Below, piece after piece: positions 1-7,233 of a stretch of 64,000 nucleotides of DNA; the first letter of the stretch is position 1; the number at the start of each line of letters is the position of its first letter. Source of the stretch: Saccharibacillus kuerlensis DSM 22868 (GTDB lineage Bacteria; Bacillota; Bacilli; Paenibacillales; Paenibacillaceae); the NCBI RefSeq assembly GCF_000378145.1, contig NZ_KB899281.1:62001-126000 (forward strand). Reading direction: 5' to 3'. Both the position numbers and the translations under genes were made by a program. The notes under the pieces were generated by a model. The model was not told the origin of the DNA, did no database searches, and worked only from the letters and a program-made list of their open reading frames with translations.

Positions 1-486
1 AGCATTGCCTGTTTTGAGGCATAGTGCAGCCGCGTCAACGGTCACATTCGGCCGTGCTTCGTAAATAATACCGATTACGCCGAGCGGTACGCTGACTTTC
101 TCGATATGAAGTCCGTTCGGACGTTCAATAGTCTCGAGTACTCTCCCTGTTGGATCAGGCAGATCCGCAACCAATTTGAGTGCATCGGATATGGAAGTAA
201 TCCGCTCCGCGTTCAACATCAACCGGTCGAGAAGCGATTCGCTTGTGCCGCCTGCGCGTCCCCGCTCCAAATCTTCCCGGTTCGCTTCGATCAGTGAATC
301 GGCTTCAACGATCAAAGCGTCAGCCATCGCCAGTAGGGCGGCGTTTTTCTCATCTGTGGATAGAGAAGCCATCCGGCGGGCAGCAGTGCCGGCGAGCGAG
401 GCTTTGAATTTTACCTCGCTGTAAGAGTCGACAGTGCTGGATGCTTGGGCTGTGTCTGCTTGATCGGTAAGATTTTTTTCACTCAT
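1..486 (-). CDS. proA: Gamma-glutamyl phosphate reductase ProA, N-terminal part (runs off the window)
   Basis: Second enzyme of proline synthesis: NADPH-dependent reduction of gamma-glutamyl phosphate to glutamate-5-semialdehyde in the cytoplasm. About 162 residues are visible from an ATG at 486 preceded by GGAGG. The translation carries the family segments ANREDLERGR and GVIGIIYEARPNVTVDAAAL, the latter characteristic of ProA. The rest lies beyond position 1. It follows proB by 63 nt on the same strand and should be cotranscribed with it from the T-box-controlled promoter. Not seen: the catalytic cysteine region, which is outside the window. Confidence 0.95.
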   Translation of the reverse strand, partial: MSEKNLTDQADTAQASSTVDSYSEVKFKASLAGTAARRMASLSTDEKNAALLAMADALIVEADSLIEANREDLERGRAGGTSESLLDRLMLNAERITSISDALKLVADLPDPTGRVLETIERPNGLHIEKVSVPLGVIGIIYEARPNVTVDAAALCLKTGNA

Positions 487-549
487 TATTATTTCCTCCT
501 TATCCATATTTAAGAGATTGATCTCGAAAGTCACCCTGATGAAATCCAG

Positions 550-1653
550 TTACCCCAATGAAATCCATTCATCCCGATGGATCGCTTCCAGTCGGTGTAG
601 ATCTTTCAGTACCTCCAGCACTCGGGGTCCCGGTATCCCGCAGACACGCTGAAGGTCTTCCATATCATAATTGACGACGCCTCGTCCGACGATATCTCCT
701 TCAGGACCGCGCACTTCGACGACGTCTCCTTCGTGAAATTGCCCTTCCACAGCCGTAATGCCGACGGGGAGCAGACTGCGACCTTCTTCGGCAAGTGCAC
801 GTTTTGCACCGGCATCGACAATCAGAGCACCGAGAGGGCGCGATAGATAGCCAAGCCACTGCTTCTTGACCGGCATGGAAGCCACCCGTGTCGTGAACAG
901 CGTTCCGCGTCCTCCGCCCGAAGCGGCGGCGGTCAGATCGCCGGCTTCGCTTGCACGGCCGATAAAGACCGGGACTCCTCCGCGGGTAGCGATCCGGGCG
1001 GCATCGAGCTTGGATCGCATGCCGCCGGTACCGACACTGCTTCCGCTGCCGCCGGCCATCCGGTAGATCTCATCGCTAATTTCGTCGATCGTCTCGTATT
1101 TGAAAGCATTCGGATCATTCCGCGGATCGGCGCTGTAGAGACCGTCCATATCAGTCAGAATAATCAGCCGCTCCGCTTTGACCAGGTTGGCGACGAGGGC
1201 AGACAAGGTGTCGTTATCACCAAATTTCAGTTCGTCGACGGATACCGTATCGTTCTCGTTGAATATCGGAAGAATACCGCGCGCCAGTAGTTCCTCGACC
1301 GTCATGACTGCATTGCCGATTCGCTGGCGGCTGTGGAAATCTGTACGGGTCAACAAGATTTGGGCGGCAACGTGACCGTAATCGGCCAGCGCCTCTTGAT
1401 AAGCCTGCATAAGCAGTGCCTGTCCGACAGCTGCGGAGGCTTGTTTTTCATACAATTTTTTGGGGCGTTCAGAGTAGCCGATTGCCCGAAATCCAGCAGC
1501 TACGGCGCCGGAAGTAACCAGCAGCGGCTGATAGCCAAGTTTGTACAAGGAAGCCAACTCCCCCGCGAAGTAAGCGACTGCTTCTCGATTAAGACCGCCT
1601 TGGCTGCTCGTCAGCGAACTGCTGCCTATTTTGACTACAATACGTTTTGACAT
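550..1653 (-). CDS. proB: Glutamate 5-kinase ProB
   Basis: First step of proline synthesis: ATP-dependent phosphorylation of glutamate. The 367-residue product begins MSKRIVVKIGSSSL, the start of the amino-acid kinase domain, with the ILTDMDGLYSADPR segment about halfway and a C-terminal PUA domain over roughly the last 85 residues. The ATG at 1653 is chosen because AAGGAG lies 6-8 nt upstream; a longer reading from 1701 would run back into the terminator of the T-box leader. It is the first gene of the proBA operon and is controlled by the T-box element immediately upstream. Confidence 0.96.
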   Translation of the reverse strand: MSKRIVVKIGSSSLTSSQGGLNREAVAYFAGELASLYKLGYQPLLVTSGAVAAGFRAIGYSERPKKLYEKQASAAVGQALLMQAYQEALADYGHVAAQILLTRTDFHSRQRIGNAVMTVEELLARGILPIFNENDTVSVDELKFGDNDTLSALVANLVKAERLIILTDMDGLYSADPRNDPNAFKYETIDEISDEIYRMAGGSGSSVGTGGMRSKLDAARIATRGGVPVFIGRASEAGDLTAAASGGGRGTLFTTRVASMPVKKQWLGYLSRPLGALIVDAGAKRALAEEGRSLLPVGITAVEGQFHEGDVVEVRGPEGDIVGRGVVNYDMEDLQRVCGIPGPRVLEVLKDLHRLEAIHRDEWISLG

Positions 1654-1682
1654 GGAATTCTCCTTCTTTCTGCCGTACAAAA

Positions 1683-1985
1683 TAAAAAAGCTTTCGTCCA
1701 TGCACAGCCCGGGCTATGCGAAGGACGAAAGCTTGACATGCGCTTCCGCGGTACCACCTTGATTGACGGCCGAAGCCGCCCCACTTGAACCCTGCTAACG
1801 GAGGGCGCCGTCCGGAATTGTCGTCCGGATCGCTCGGAGGTAGGTTTCAGAAAGACCGAACTGTGAATTCTTACAGCCAAAGGGTTGCGTACAGACAACG
1901 AAGTGCCAACACAAACCGCAAAGGAATTCACTCTCTGGAAGGTGGCCCCTTTCTTACTGGTCCCGTCATTGCGGTGTAACGTATA
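1683..1985 (-). promoter_or_regulatory. T-box riboswitch leader of proBA, proline (CCU) specifier
   Basis: The leader reads on the minus strand towards proB. It has an AGAGAG element early in stem I (near 1933-1938), a specifier loop containing GAAACCTACC (complement of about 1838-1848, the CCT codon at 1842-1844), the T-box core AAGGTGGTACCGCGG (1746-1760), and a terminator stem with a T run (1683-1733). When uncharged tRNA-Pro pairs with the CCU specifier and the T-box, the antiterminator should form and proBA should be transcribed. The specifier assignment rests on its position after the GAA and before the A that typically follows the codon. Confidence 0.9.
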
Positions 1986-1994
1986 GTTTTTCCT

Positions 1995-2023
1995 AGAATA
2001 GCACGGAGAAGAAAGTTTGTAAA
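1995..2023 (-). promoter_or_regulatory. Sigma-A promoter of proBA
   Basis: On the minus strand TTTACA (2018-2023) and TATTCT (1995-2000) are separated by 17 nt. The start site would lie about 10 nt before the T-box leader. Confidence 0.6.
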
Positions 2024-2080
2024 AGGGCGAATTTACGCAGGATGAAGCAGGAGTGTATGGATAATAGGACGGGACATTGA

Positions 2081-2998
2081 TCAGGAACGGTTCAAGTTTT
2101 TCATGGTGTCCTGTAGAGTAACGATAAACGCCTCTGCCGCTTTGGACAACGAACGTCCTTTTCGATAGGCGATTACGAGAGTGCGATAGGGCACCGGATC
2201 AGCCAGCGGTAGGTAAAGCGGAAGCAGTTCGCTTCGCTTGGAACGAGCAACGAAGCGAGGAACAAGCGTTATGCCCATACCGGCTGCGACCAGTGACTGG
2301 AGCGTTTCCATATTGCTGCTCTCGAATACGACCTGCGGCTCGTACCCGGCTTCATGGCACAAATCGAGCACCATTTTACGGAAACCCTGCCCCTTCTTGA
2401 GAATGATAAAAGGTTCATGCTGCAGTTCTTTCATGTCGACGCTGGCCAATGGCGATGCCGAGAAGCGGAGAGCGAGTGGATGATTGGGCGGTACGGCAAG
2501 ATCGATCGGCTCGTCAGCAATCCGTTCGTAATCAAGGGCCGGCTCGGTCAGCGGAAGAGAAAGCAGACTGATGTCCGTTTTTCCGGCGGCCGTCAGCCGT
2601 TCCAGATTTTGCGACGTATCCTCCACCAGTGTCACATCGATGCCGGAATAGCCCGAACGAAACTCGGGCAGGACGTGAGGTAGCAGATGAGAACCGGTCG
2701 TCGGCATACTGCCTACCGTGATACGTCCTTTACGCAGCTGTGAAATATCTTCCATCTCGACGCGCAAAAGGCTCATCTCGTCCACTATTCGTTGAGCGCG
2801 TTTCATGAATTCGCTGCCTGCATGAGTCAGTTCCACGCTGCTCGTATTGCGTTGAAAGAGCAGCACGCCAAGCTCTTTTTCCAATTTTGAAAGCTGCTGG
2901 CTGAGCGAAGGTTGAGCAATATGAAGTTTTTCCGCAGCCCGTGAGAAATTACGCTCGGCTGCAATCATCAGCGCATACTGAAGCTGTCTCAATTCCAT
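2081..2998 (-). CDS. LysR-type transcriptional regulator, divergent from leuCD
   Basis: A 305-residue DNA-binding regulator. It begins MELRQLQYALMIAAERNFSR, followed by the winged helix-turn-helix with AQPSLSQQLSKLEKELG (about residues 31-45), and a C-terminal LysR substrate-binding domain from about residue 90. The ATG at 2998 is preferred because AAGGAG lies 10 nt upstream; an in-frame start at 3028 adds MMTKRRSVIP. It is transcribed away from leuC across a 213-nt gap holding an inverted repeat of the LysR type, so control of leuCD and of itself is likely but unproven. The effector cannot be told from the sequence. Confidence 0.9.
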   Translation of the reverse strand: MELRQLQYALMIAAERNFSRAAEKLHIAQPSLSQQLSKLEKELGVLLFQRNTSSVELTHAGSEFMKRAQRIVDEMSLLRVEMEDISQLRKGRITVGSMPTTGSHLLPHVLPEFRSGYSGIDVTLVEDTSQNLERLTAAGKTDISLLSLPLTEPALDYERIADEPIDLAVPPNHPLALRFSASPLASVDMKELQHEPFIILKKGQGFRKMVLDLCHEAGYEPQVVFESSNMETLQSLVAAGMGITLVPRFVARSKRSELLPLYLPLADPVPYRTLVIAYRKGRSLSKAAEAFIVTLQDTMKNLNRS

Positions 2999-3074
2999 GG
3001 GTATAACGCTCCTTCGCTTGGTCATCATTATCGCTTGTAACTTTTATTGTATAAGTTTTGTATCCCCATCGTCT

Positions 3075-3089
3075 ATAGGCAAAACCTAT
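3075..3089. promoter_or_regulatory. Candidate LysR operator between the LysR gene and leuC
   Basis: ATAGGCAAAACCTAT is a perfect 5-5-5 inverted repeat and fits the T-N11-A pattern of LysR-family sites. It sits in the divergent intergenic region, where such sites usually lie. Confidence 0.6.
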
Positions 3090-3211
3090 CAGAATTATAG
3101 TTATCATATCTTGGAACAATGAGACATCAGCATGTTATATTTAACCCAATAACAAAACCGGCGCACAAGAGGCAGCACAGTCGGTTCGAATCCAGCAGCG
3201 GGGTGAACAAG

Positions 3212-4633
3212 ATGAGCAAAAAGACTATGTATGAGAAAATTTGGGACAACCACGTAATTCATCAGGAAGAAGGCAAGCCGTCCATTATTTATATCGATTT
3301 GCATCTGGTGCACGAAGTAACATCGCCGCAAGCATTTGAAGGACTGCGCCTCAGCAATCGCAAGGTTCGCCGTCCCGATCGGACATTCGCTACGATGGAC
3401 CATAACGTACCGACGACCGACCGATTCAATATCAAAGACCCTATTTCGAAGCAGCAGATCGATACGCTCACGCAGAACTGCAAAGATTTCGGCGTCAAAC
3501 TGTTCGATCTGGATACGCTTGATCAAGGTGTCGTACACGTTATGGGACCGGAGCTGGGCTTGACCCATCCGGGCAAAACGATCGTCTGTGGCGACAGCCA
3601 TACTTCTACGCACGGAGCGTTCGGCGCTCTCTCGTTCGGTATTGGTACAAGTGAAGTGGAACACGTATTGGCGACCCAATGTCTGCAGCAGGGCAAATCT
3701 AAAACGATGGAAGTACGTTTTGTCGGAACTCGCAAGCCGGGAGTAACCGCGAAAGATATGATCCTGGGCGTTATTGCCAAGTACGGTACTGATTTTGCGA
3801 CAGGATACGTATTGGAATATACAGGGGAAGCGATTCGCAGCTTGACGATGGAGGAGCGGATGACTGTCTGCAACATGTCGATCGAAGGCGGAGCGAGAGC
3901 AGGTCTGATTGCGCCTGATGAAACGACATTCGAGCATATTCGGGGACGTCAGTATGCGCCGCAGGGCGAAGCTTTCGAAGCGGCGGTTGCCGATTGGAAA
4001 AAGCTTGTTACGGATGAAGGTGCGCAGTATGACCGGGTGGTCGAGTTCGACGTTGATTCTCTGATTCCACAGGTAACTTGGGGCACAAGCCCTGGCATGG
4101 GTGCGGACATCGATTCGGTCGTGCCGAATCCGGCGGATTTCGCGACAGAGAACGAGCGCCGTGCGGCGGAGAAAGCGCTGGAATATATGGATCTGGTACC
4201 TGGAACTCGGATGTCCGATATTCCGATCGACTATGTCTTTATCGGCTCCTGCACAAACGGGCGTATCGAAGATCTGCGCGCTGCAGCTGAAATCGCCAAA
4301 GGCTACAAGGTAGCGGATAGAGTAACGGCAATTGTCGTTCCCGGTTCCGGCCGAGTCAAGCTGCAGGCAGAGCAGGAAGGGTTGGATGTCATTTTCCGCG
4401 AAGCGGGGTTTGAATGGCGTGAAGCAGGATGCAGTATGTGTCTGGCAATGAATCCGGACGTACTCCAGCCGGGACAGCGCTGCGCCTCGACATCCAACCG
4501 CAACTTCGAAGGACGTCAGGGCCGCGGAGGCCGGACACATCTGGTTTCGCCAGCCATGGCCGCAGCAGCTGCGATCGAAGGACGCTTTACCGATGTGCGT
4601 GACTGGAAATTCAAAACGGAAGTCGTTATCTGA
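3212..4633 (+). CDS. leuC: 3-isopropylmalate dehydratase large subunit LeuC
   Basis: Leucine synthesis: isomerises 2-isopropylmalate to 3-isopropylmalate with LeuD, using a [4Fe-4S] cluster. The 473-residue protein begins [16 protein letters not shown] and shows [14 protein letters not shown], the cluster cysteine in GSCTNGR and the pair in CSMCLAMN. The ATG at 3212 follows GGGGTG; the in-frame extension to 3119 has no homologous content. leuD follows after 27 nt, giving a two-gene operon. leuA and leuB are not in the window. Confidence 0.97.
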   Translation: MSKKTMYEKIWDNHVIHQEEGKPSIIYIDLHLVHEVTSPQAFEGLRLSNRKVRRPDRTFATMDHNVPTTDRFNIKDPISKQQIDTLTQNCKDFGVKLFDLDTLDQGVVHVMGPELGLTHPGKTIVCGDSHTSTHGAFGALSFGIGTSEVEHVLATQCLQQGKSKTMEVRFVGTRKPGVTAKDMILGVIAKYGTDFATGYVLEYTGEAIRSLTMEERMTVCNMSIEGGARAGLIAPDETTFEHIRGRQYAPQGEAFEAAVADWKKLVTDEGAQYDRVVEFDVDSLIPQVTWGTSPGMGADIDSVVPNPADFATENERRAAEKALEYMDLVPGTRMSDIPIDYVFIGSCTNGRIEDLRAAAEIAKGYKVADRVTAIVVPGSGRVKLQAEQEGLDVIFREAGFEWREAGCSMCLAMNPDVLQPGQRCASTSNRNFEGRQGRGGRTHLVSPAMAAAAAIEGRFTDVRDWKFKTEVVI

Positions 4634-4660
4634 TCAATCTGCGGAAAGAAGGGACTTATT

Positions 4661-5263
4661 ATGGACGCATTCAAACAATTAAATGGACTCGTCGCTCCAG
4701 TAGATCGGGTCAATGTCGATACAGACGCTATTATCCCCAAGCAGTTTTTGAAGCGCATCGAGCGGACCGGCTTCGGTCAGTATCTTTTCTTCGAATGGCG
4801 ATTTGATGAGGCAGGTGCCGAGAATCCTTCGTTCGAAATGAATAAACCGCGTTACCAAGGTGCCGAAGTATTAATCTCCCGGGCTAACTTTGGATGCGGC
4901 TCGTCTCGTGAGCATGCGCCGTGGGCAATCATGGATTATGGATTCCGCTGCGTAATCGCTCCGTCGTTTGCCGACATTTTCTATAACAACTGTTTTAAGA
5001 ATGGTATTCTGCCGATTCAACTGTCCGAAGAACAGGTTCAGGAACTGTTCTCCCGCACTGCGGAGCATGAAGGTTACCGGCTTAACGTCAATCTTGAAGC
5101 CAAGACCCTTACCGACGATTATGGATTGAAGATCGACTTCGATCTGGACGAACATCGCCGCCAGTTCCTACTGCAAGGACTCGACGATATCGGTCTTACG
5201 CTTCAGCATGAAGATGAGATCGAAGCTTATGAAGCGAAGCGTGCCGAACGGGCTTACGTTTAA
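4661..5263 (+). CDS. leuD: 3-isopropylmalate dehydratase small subunit LeuD
   Basis: Partner of LeuC; supplies the swivelling domain of the isomerase. The 200-residue product begins [20 protein letters not shown] and contains [16 protein letters not shown], the conserved substrate-binding segment, followed by [17 protein letters not shown]. The length is normal for the bacterial small subunit. GAAAGAAGGGACTTATT precedes the ATG. A terminator follows 35 nt after the stop. Confidence 0.97.
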   Translation: MDAFKQLNGLVAPVDRVNVDTDAIIPKQFLKRIERTGFGQYLFFEWRFDEAGAENPSFEMNKPRYQGAEVLISRANFGCGSSREHAPWAIMDYGFRCVIAPSFADIFYNNCFKNGILPIQLSEEQVQELFSRTAEHEGYRLNVNLEAKTLTDDYGLKIDFDLDEHRRQFLLQGLDDIGLTLQHEDEIEAYEAKRAERAYV

Positions 5264-5298
5264 GAAATAACGTCGGCAGGTTGACAGTAAACGAAATA

Positions 5299-5333
5299 AC
5301 GCCGCTTGGCCCTCTAGGGTCAGCGGCGTTTTT
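5299..5333 (+). terminator. Rho-independent terminator after leuD
   Basis: AACGCCGCT pairs with AGCGGCGTT, with an inner TGGCCCT/AGGGTCA pairing, followed by TTTTT. Confidence 0.85.
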
Positions 5334-5351
5334 GAATTGTAACAACTTATA

Positions 5352-5380
5352 TTGGAATACAGCTTATATGGTGATACAAT
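5352..5380 (+). promoter_or_regulatory. Likely sigma-A promoter for the amidase gene
   Basis: TTGGAA (5352-5357) and TACAAT (5375-5380) are separated by 17 nt. This implies a 5' leader of about 315 nt before the amidase ATG. Confidence 0.5.
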
Positions 5381-5701
5381 TGTTACTCATTTACGACAAC
5401 TAAAAAAAACAGCAGGTTTTTTTGATTAACTCTAAGTTTTGCCTGCCTGGTCTGCCGATAGATAATATAAGAGAAACACAAAAAAACGCGTTCTGCGTAA
5501 AATAACCCTGTCGGTAGTCCCGGTTGAAAGAAAATTGGTAACAAAATTGCAATAAATGTCGCAACTTTTGAAAAAAGTACGCGTCTAAGCTAACGTGAGC
5601 AGCTGTTGGGATGTCAATGGTTCGGAAATTTCGGGAAGCGTTTGGGAGCAAGCGTAGGTTGTACCGAAGTCCGACGAAAAACACGAAGTTAGAGGTGGAT
5701 C
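5381..5701 (+). other. Long untranslated stretch before the amidase gene
   Basis: About 320 nt without a credible gene. It was inspected for a c-di-AMP (ydaO) aptamer because such aptamers often precede wall hydrolases, but the conserved core was not found. Several short A/T runs and the TTGCAA pair near 5545-5566 were seen. No function assigned. Confidence 0.4.
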
Positions 5702-7099
5702 ATGAAAAAGCATGTTTTGACGACAATGATGGCGGTCCTGATGCTGTTGTTCTTGCTCCCGCACACGGGACAAGCGGCTTCGTCCGGAACTAAGGTTTAT
5801 CTGGATAATCAGGTACTGGAGAAGGCAGACGTAGTAACCGTTAACCAGACGACAATGGTTCCGATTCGGGTGGTATCCGAAGAAATGGGATTCAAGGTCG
5901 CTTGGAATCGGGCAGCTCAGCAGGTTACGGTCGGAAGCGGTGCAGACACTGTTGTACTCACTATTAACCAGAGAGCGGCGGCGGTAAACGGAGCTATCGT
6001 TTCCTTGACTCAGCCGGCAATGATGAAAAACAATACGACTTACGTTCCGCTGCGCTTTATCAGCTCGCAGATGGGCTTGCAGGTTAAGTGGGACAATGCA
6101 GGCAAATCGGTGTATCTCTTCACTGCGGGCAATCCAGCCGGTAGTCAGGTCGGTGCGGCTCCTTCAGCACCGAGCGGCAGTACGACAGCTCCGGTCAACA
6201 ATTTGGCCGAAGTCCAAGCAATCAGCTTCAGCGACAATCGTCTGATGGTCACGACGAGTAAAAAAGTAGCCGTCAAAGATTCGGTTCTGACAGGTCCGAA
6301 TCGCATTTTGCTCGAGCTGTCGAATACCGGATTTGGAGCGACAATCGGCGGTAACTTGGGTGTCGGACAAGTAGGTACCGTTGCCGTGCCAAACGGGGCA
6401 AACGTTTCGCAGATTCGTTACTTCATTCCGAAAACGGCTCCGAATACGGTCCAAGTGGTTATCGATCTCAAGAGTGCTAACACGTACAAGCTGTCTTCTG
6501 AAGGCACATCCGTGTTTGTCTCTCTCGACAAAGTAACAGCGCCGAATACCAACGTAGGCAGCAATGGCAAAAAAGTAATCGTAATTGATGCCGGACACGG
6601 TCAGCATGATCCGGGAGCGGTTGGTCCAACCGGTGTCCGCGAAAAAGATGTCAACTTAGGCCTTGCACTGAAACTTGAAGCTATTTTGAAAAAAAATTCT
6701 AAGGTAGATGTGGTTATGACCCGCAGCGATGACACGTTCTTGTCCTTGAAAGAGCGCGTTAAGGTAGCGGAGAACGTCAAAGCCGATGTATTCGTCTCCA
6801 TTCATAATAACAGCGGCCCTGCGTCTGCAAGCGGCACTGAAACGTTCTACCAGCGGGCAAACAGCAAGTCGCTTGCAACTGTACTGCAAAAATATTTGCT
6901 TACAGCTACCGGATTCAAGGATCGCAAAGTACAATATGGCAACTTCCATGTTATTCGTGAAACTACAATGCCGGCTGCTTTGGTTGAGGTGGGCTTTGTA
7001 AGCAATGCAGCCGAAGCCGCTCAATTGAAAACAGAAGCGTTCCAGCAGCGTGTAGCCGAAGCGTTGGCCAAAGGTCTATTCGAATATCTGGGCCAGTAA
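5702..7099 (+). CDS. N-acetylmuramoyl-L-alanine amidase with copper-amine-oxidase-like, AMIN and Amidase_3 domains
   Basis: Secreted cell-wall hydrolase cleaving the amide bond between N-acetylmuramic acid and the stem peptide. Of 465 residues, 1-26 form a signal peptide ending in GQAAS. About 30-140 form a copper-amine-oxidase-like stalk (TTMVPIRVVSEEMGFKVAW). About 165-275 resemble an AMIN domain, and about 290-465 are the zinc amidase. Zinc ligands are visible in DAGHGQHD, GVREKD and SIHNN, and the catalytic glutamate in ALVEVGFVSN. AGAGGTGG precedes the ATG. A hairpin after the gene separates it from the SLH gene, so the two may be expressed independently. Confidence 0.93.
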   Translation: MKKHVLTTMMAVLMLLFLLPHTGQAASSGTKVYLDNQVLEKADVVTVNQTTMVPIRVVSEEMGFKVAWNRAAQQVTVGSGADTVVLTINQRAAAVNGAIVSLTQPAMMKNNTTYVPLRFISSQMGLQVKWDNAGKSVYLFTAGNPAGSQVGAAPSAPSGSTTAPVNNLAEVQAISFSDNRLMVTTSKKVAVKDSVLTGPNRILLELSNTGFGATIGGNLGVGQVGTVAVPNGANVSQIRYFIPKTAPNTVQVVIDLKSANTYKLSSEGTSVFVSLDKVTAPNTNVGSNGKKVIVIDAGHGQHDPGAVGPTGVREKDVNLGLALKLEAILKKNSKVDVVMTRSDDTFLSLKERVKVAENVKADVFVSIHNNSGPASASGTETFYQRANSKSLATVLQKYLLTATGFKDRKVQYGNFHVIRETTMPAALVEVGFVSNAAEAAQLKTEAFQQRVAEALAKGLFEYLGQ

Positions 7100-7144
7100 A
7101 GCAAATAGGCTGTTTGAACTAAAAGGTTACGATTCTTTCATACA

Positions 7145-7185
7145 TTCGCTGCCGGCAGGATTGAAAAGTGCCGGCGGCGAATTGT
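7145..7185 (+). terminator. Hairpin terminator after the amidase gene
   Basis: TTCGCTGCCGGCA pairs with TGCCGGCGGCGAA around an 11-nt loop, followed by a weak T tract (TTGTTATG). Confidence 0.6.
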
Positions 7186-7233
7186 TATGTTTAGCGCTTA
7201 ATCGCTTGTACAGAATGGAAGGGGACATAAAAG

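Noticed and set aside
3104-4540. 478-codon open frame antisense to leuC
   Set aside because: It lies wholly opposite a clear leuC with complete family motifs, has no ribosome site, and its translation has no domain-like pattern. Long antisense frames are common opposite GC-rich coding sequence.
5381-5701. Possible c-di-AMP (ydaO) riboswitch before the amidase gene
   Set aside because: Suspected from context, but the conserved core segments and the characteristic GGGGAACC-like element are not present.
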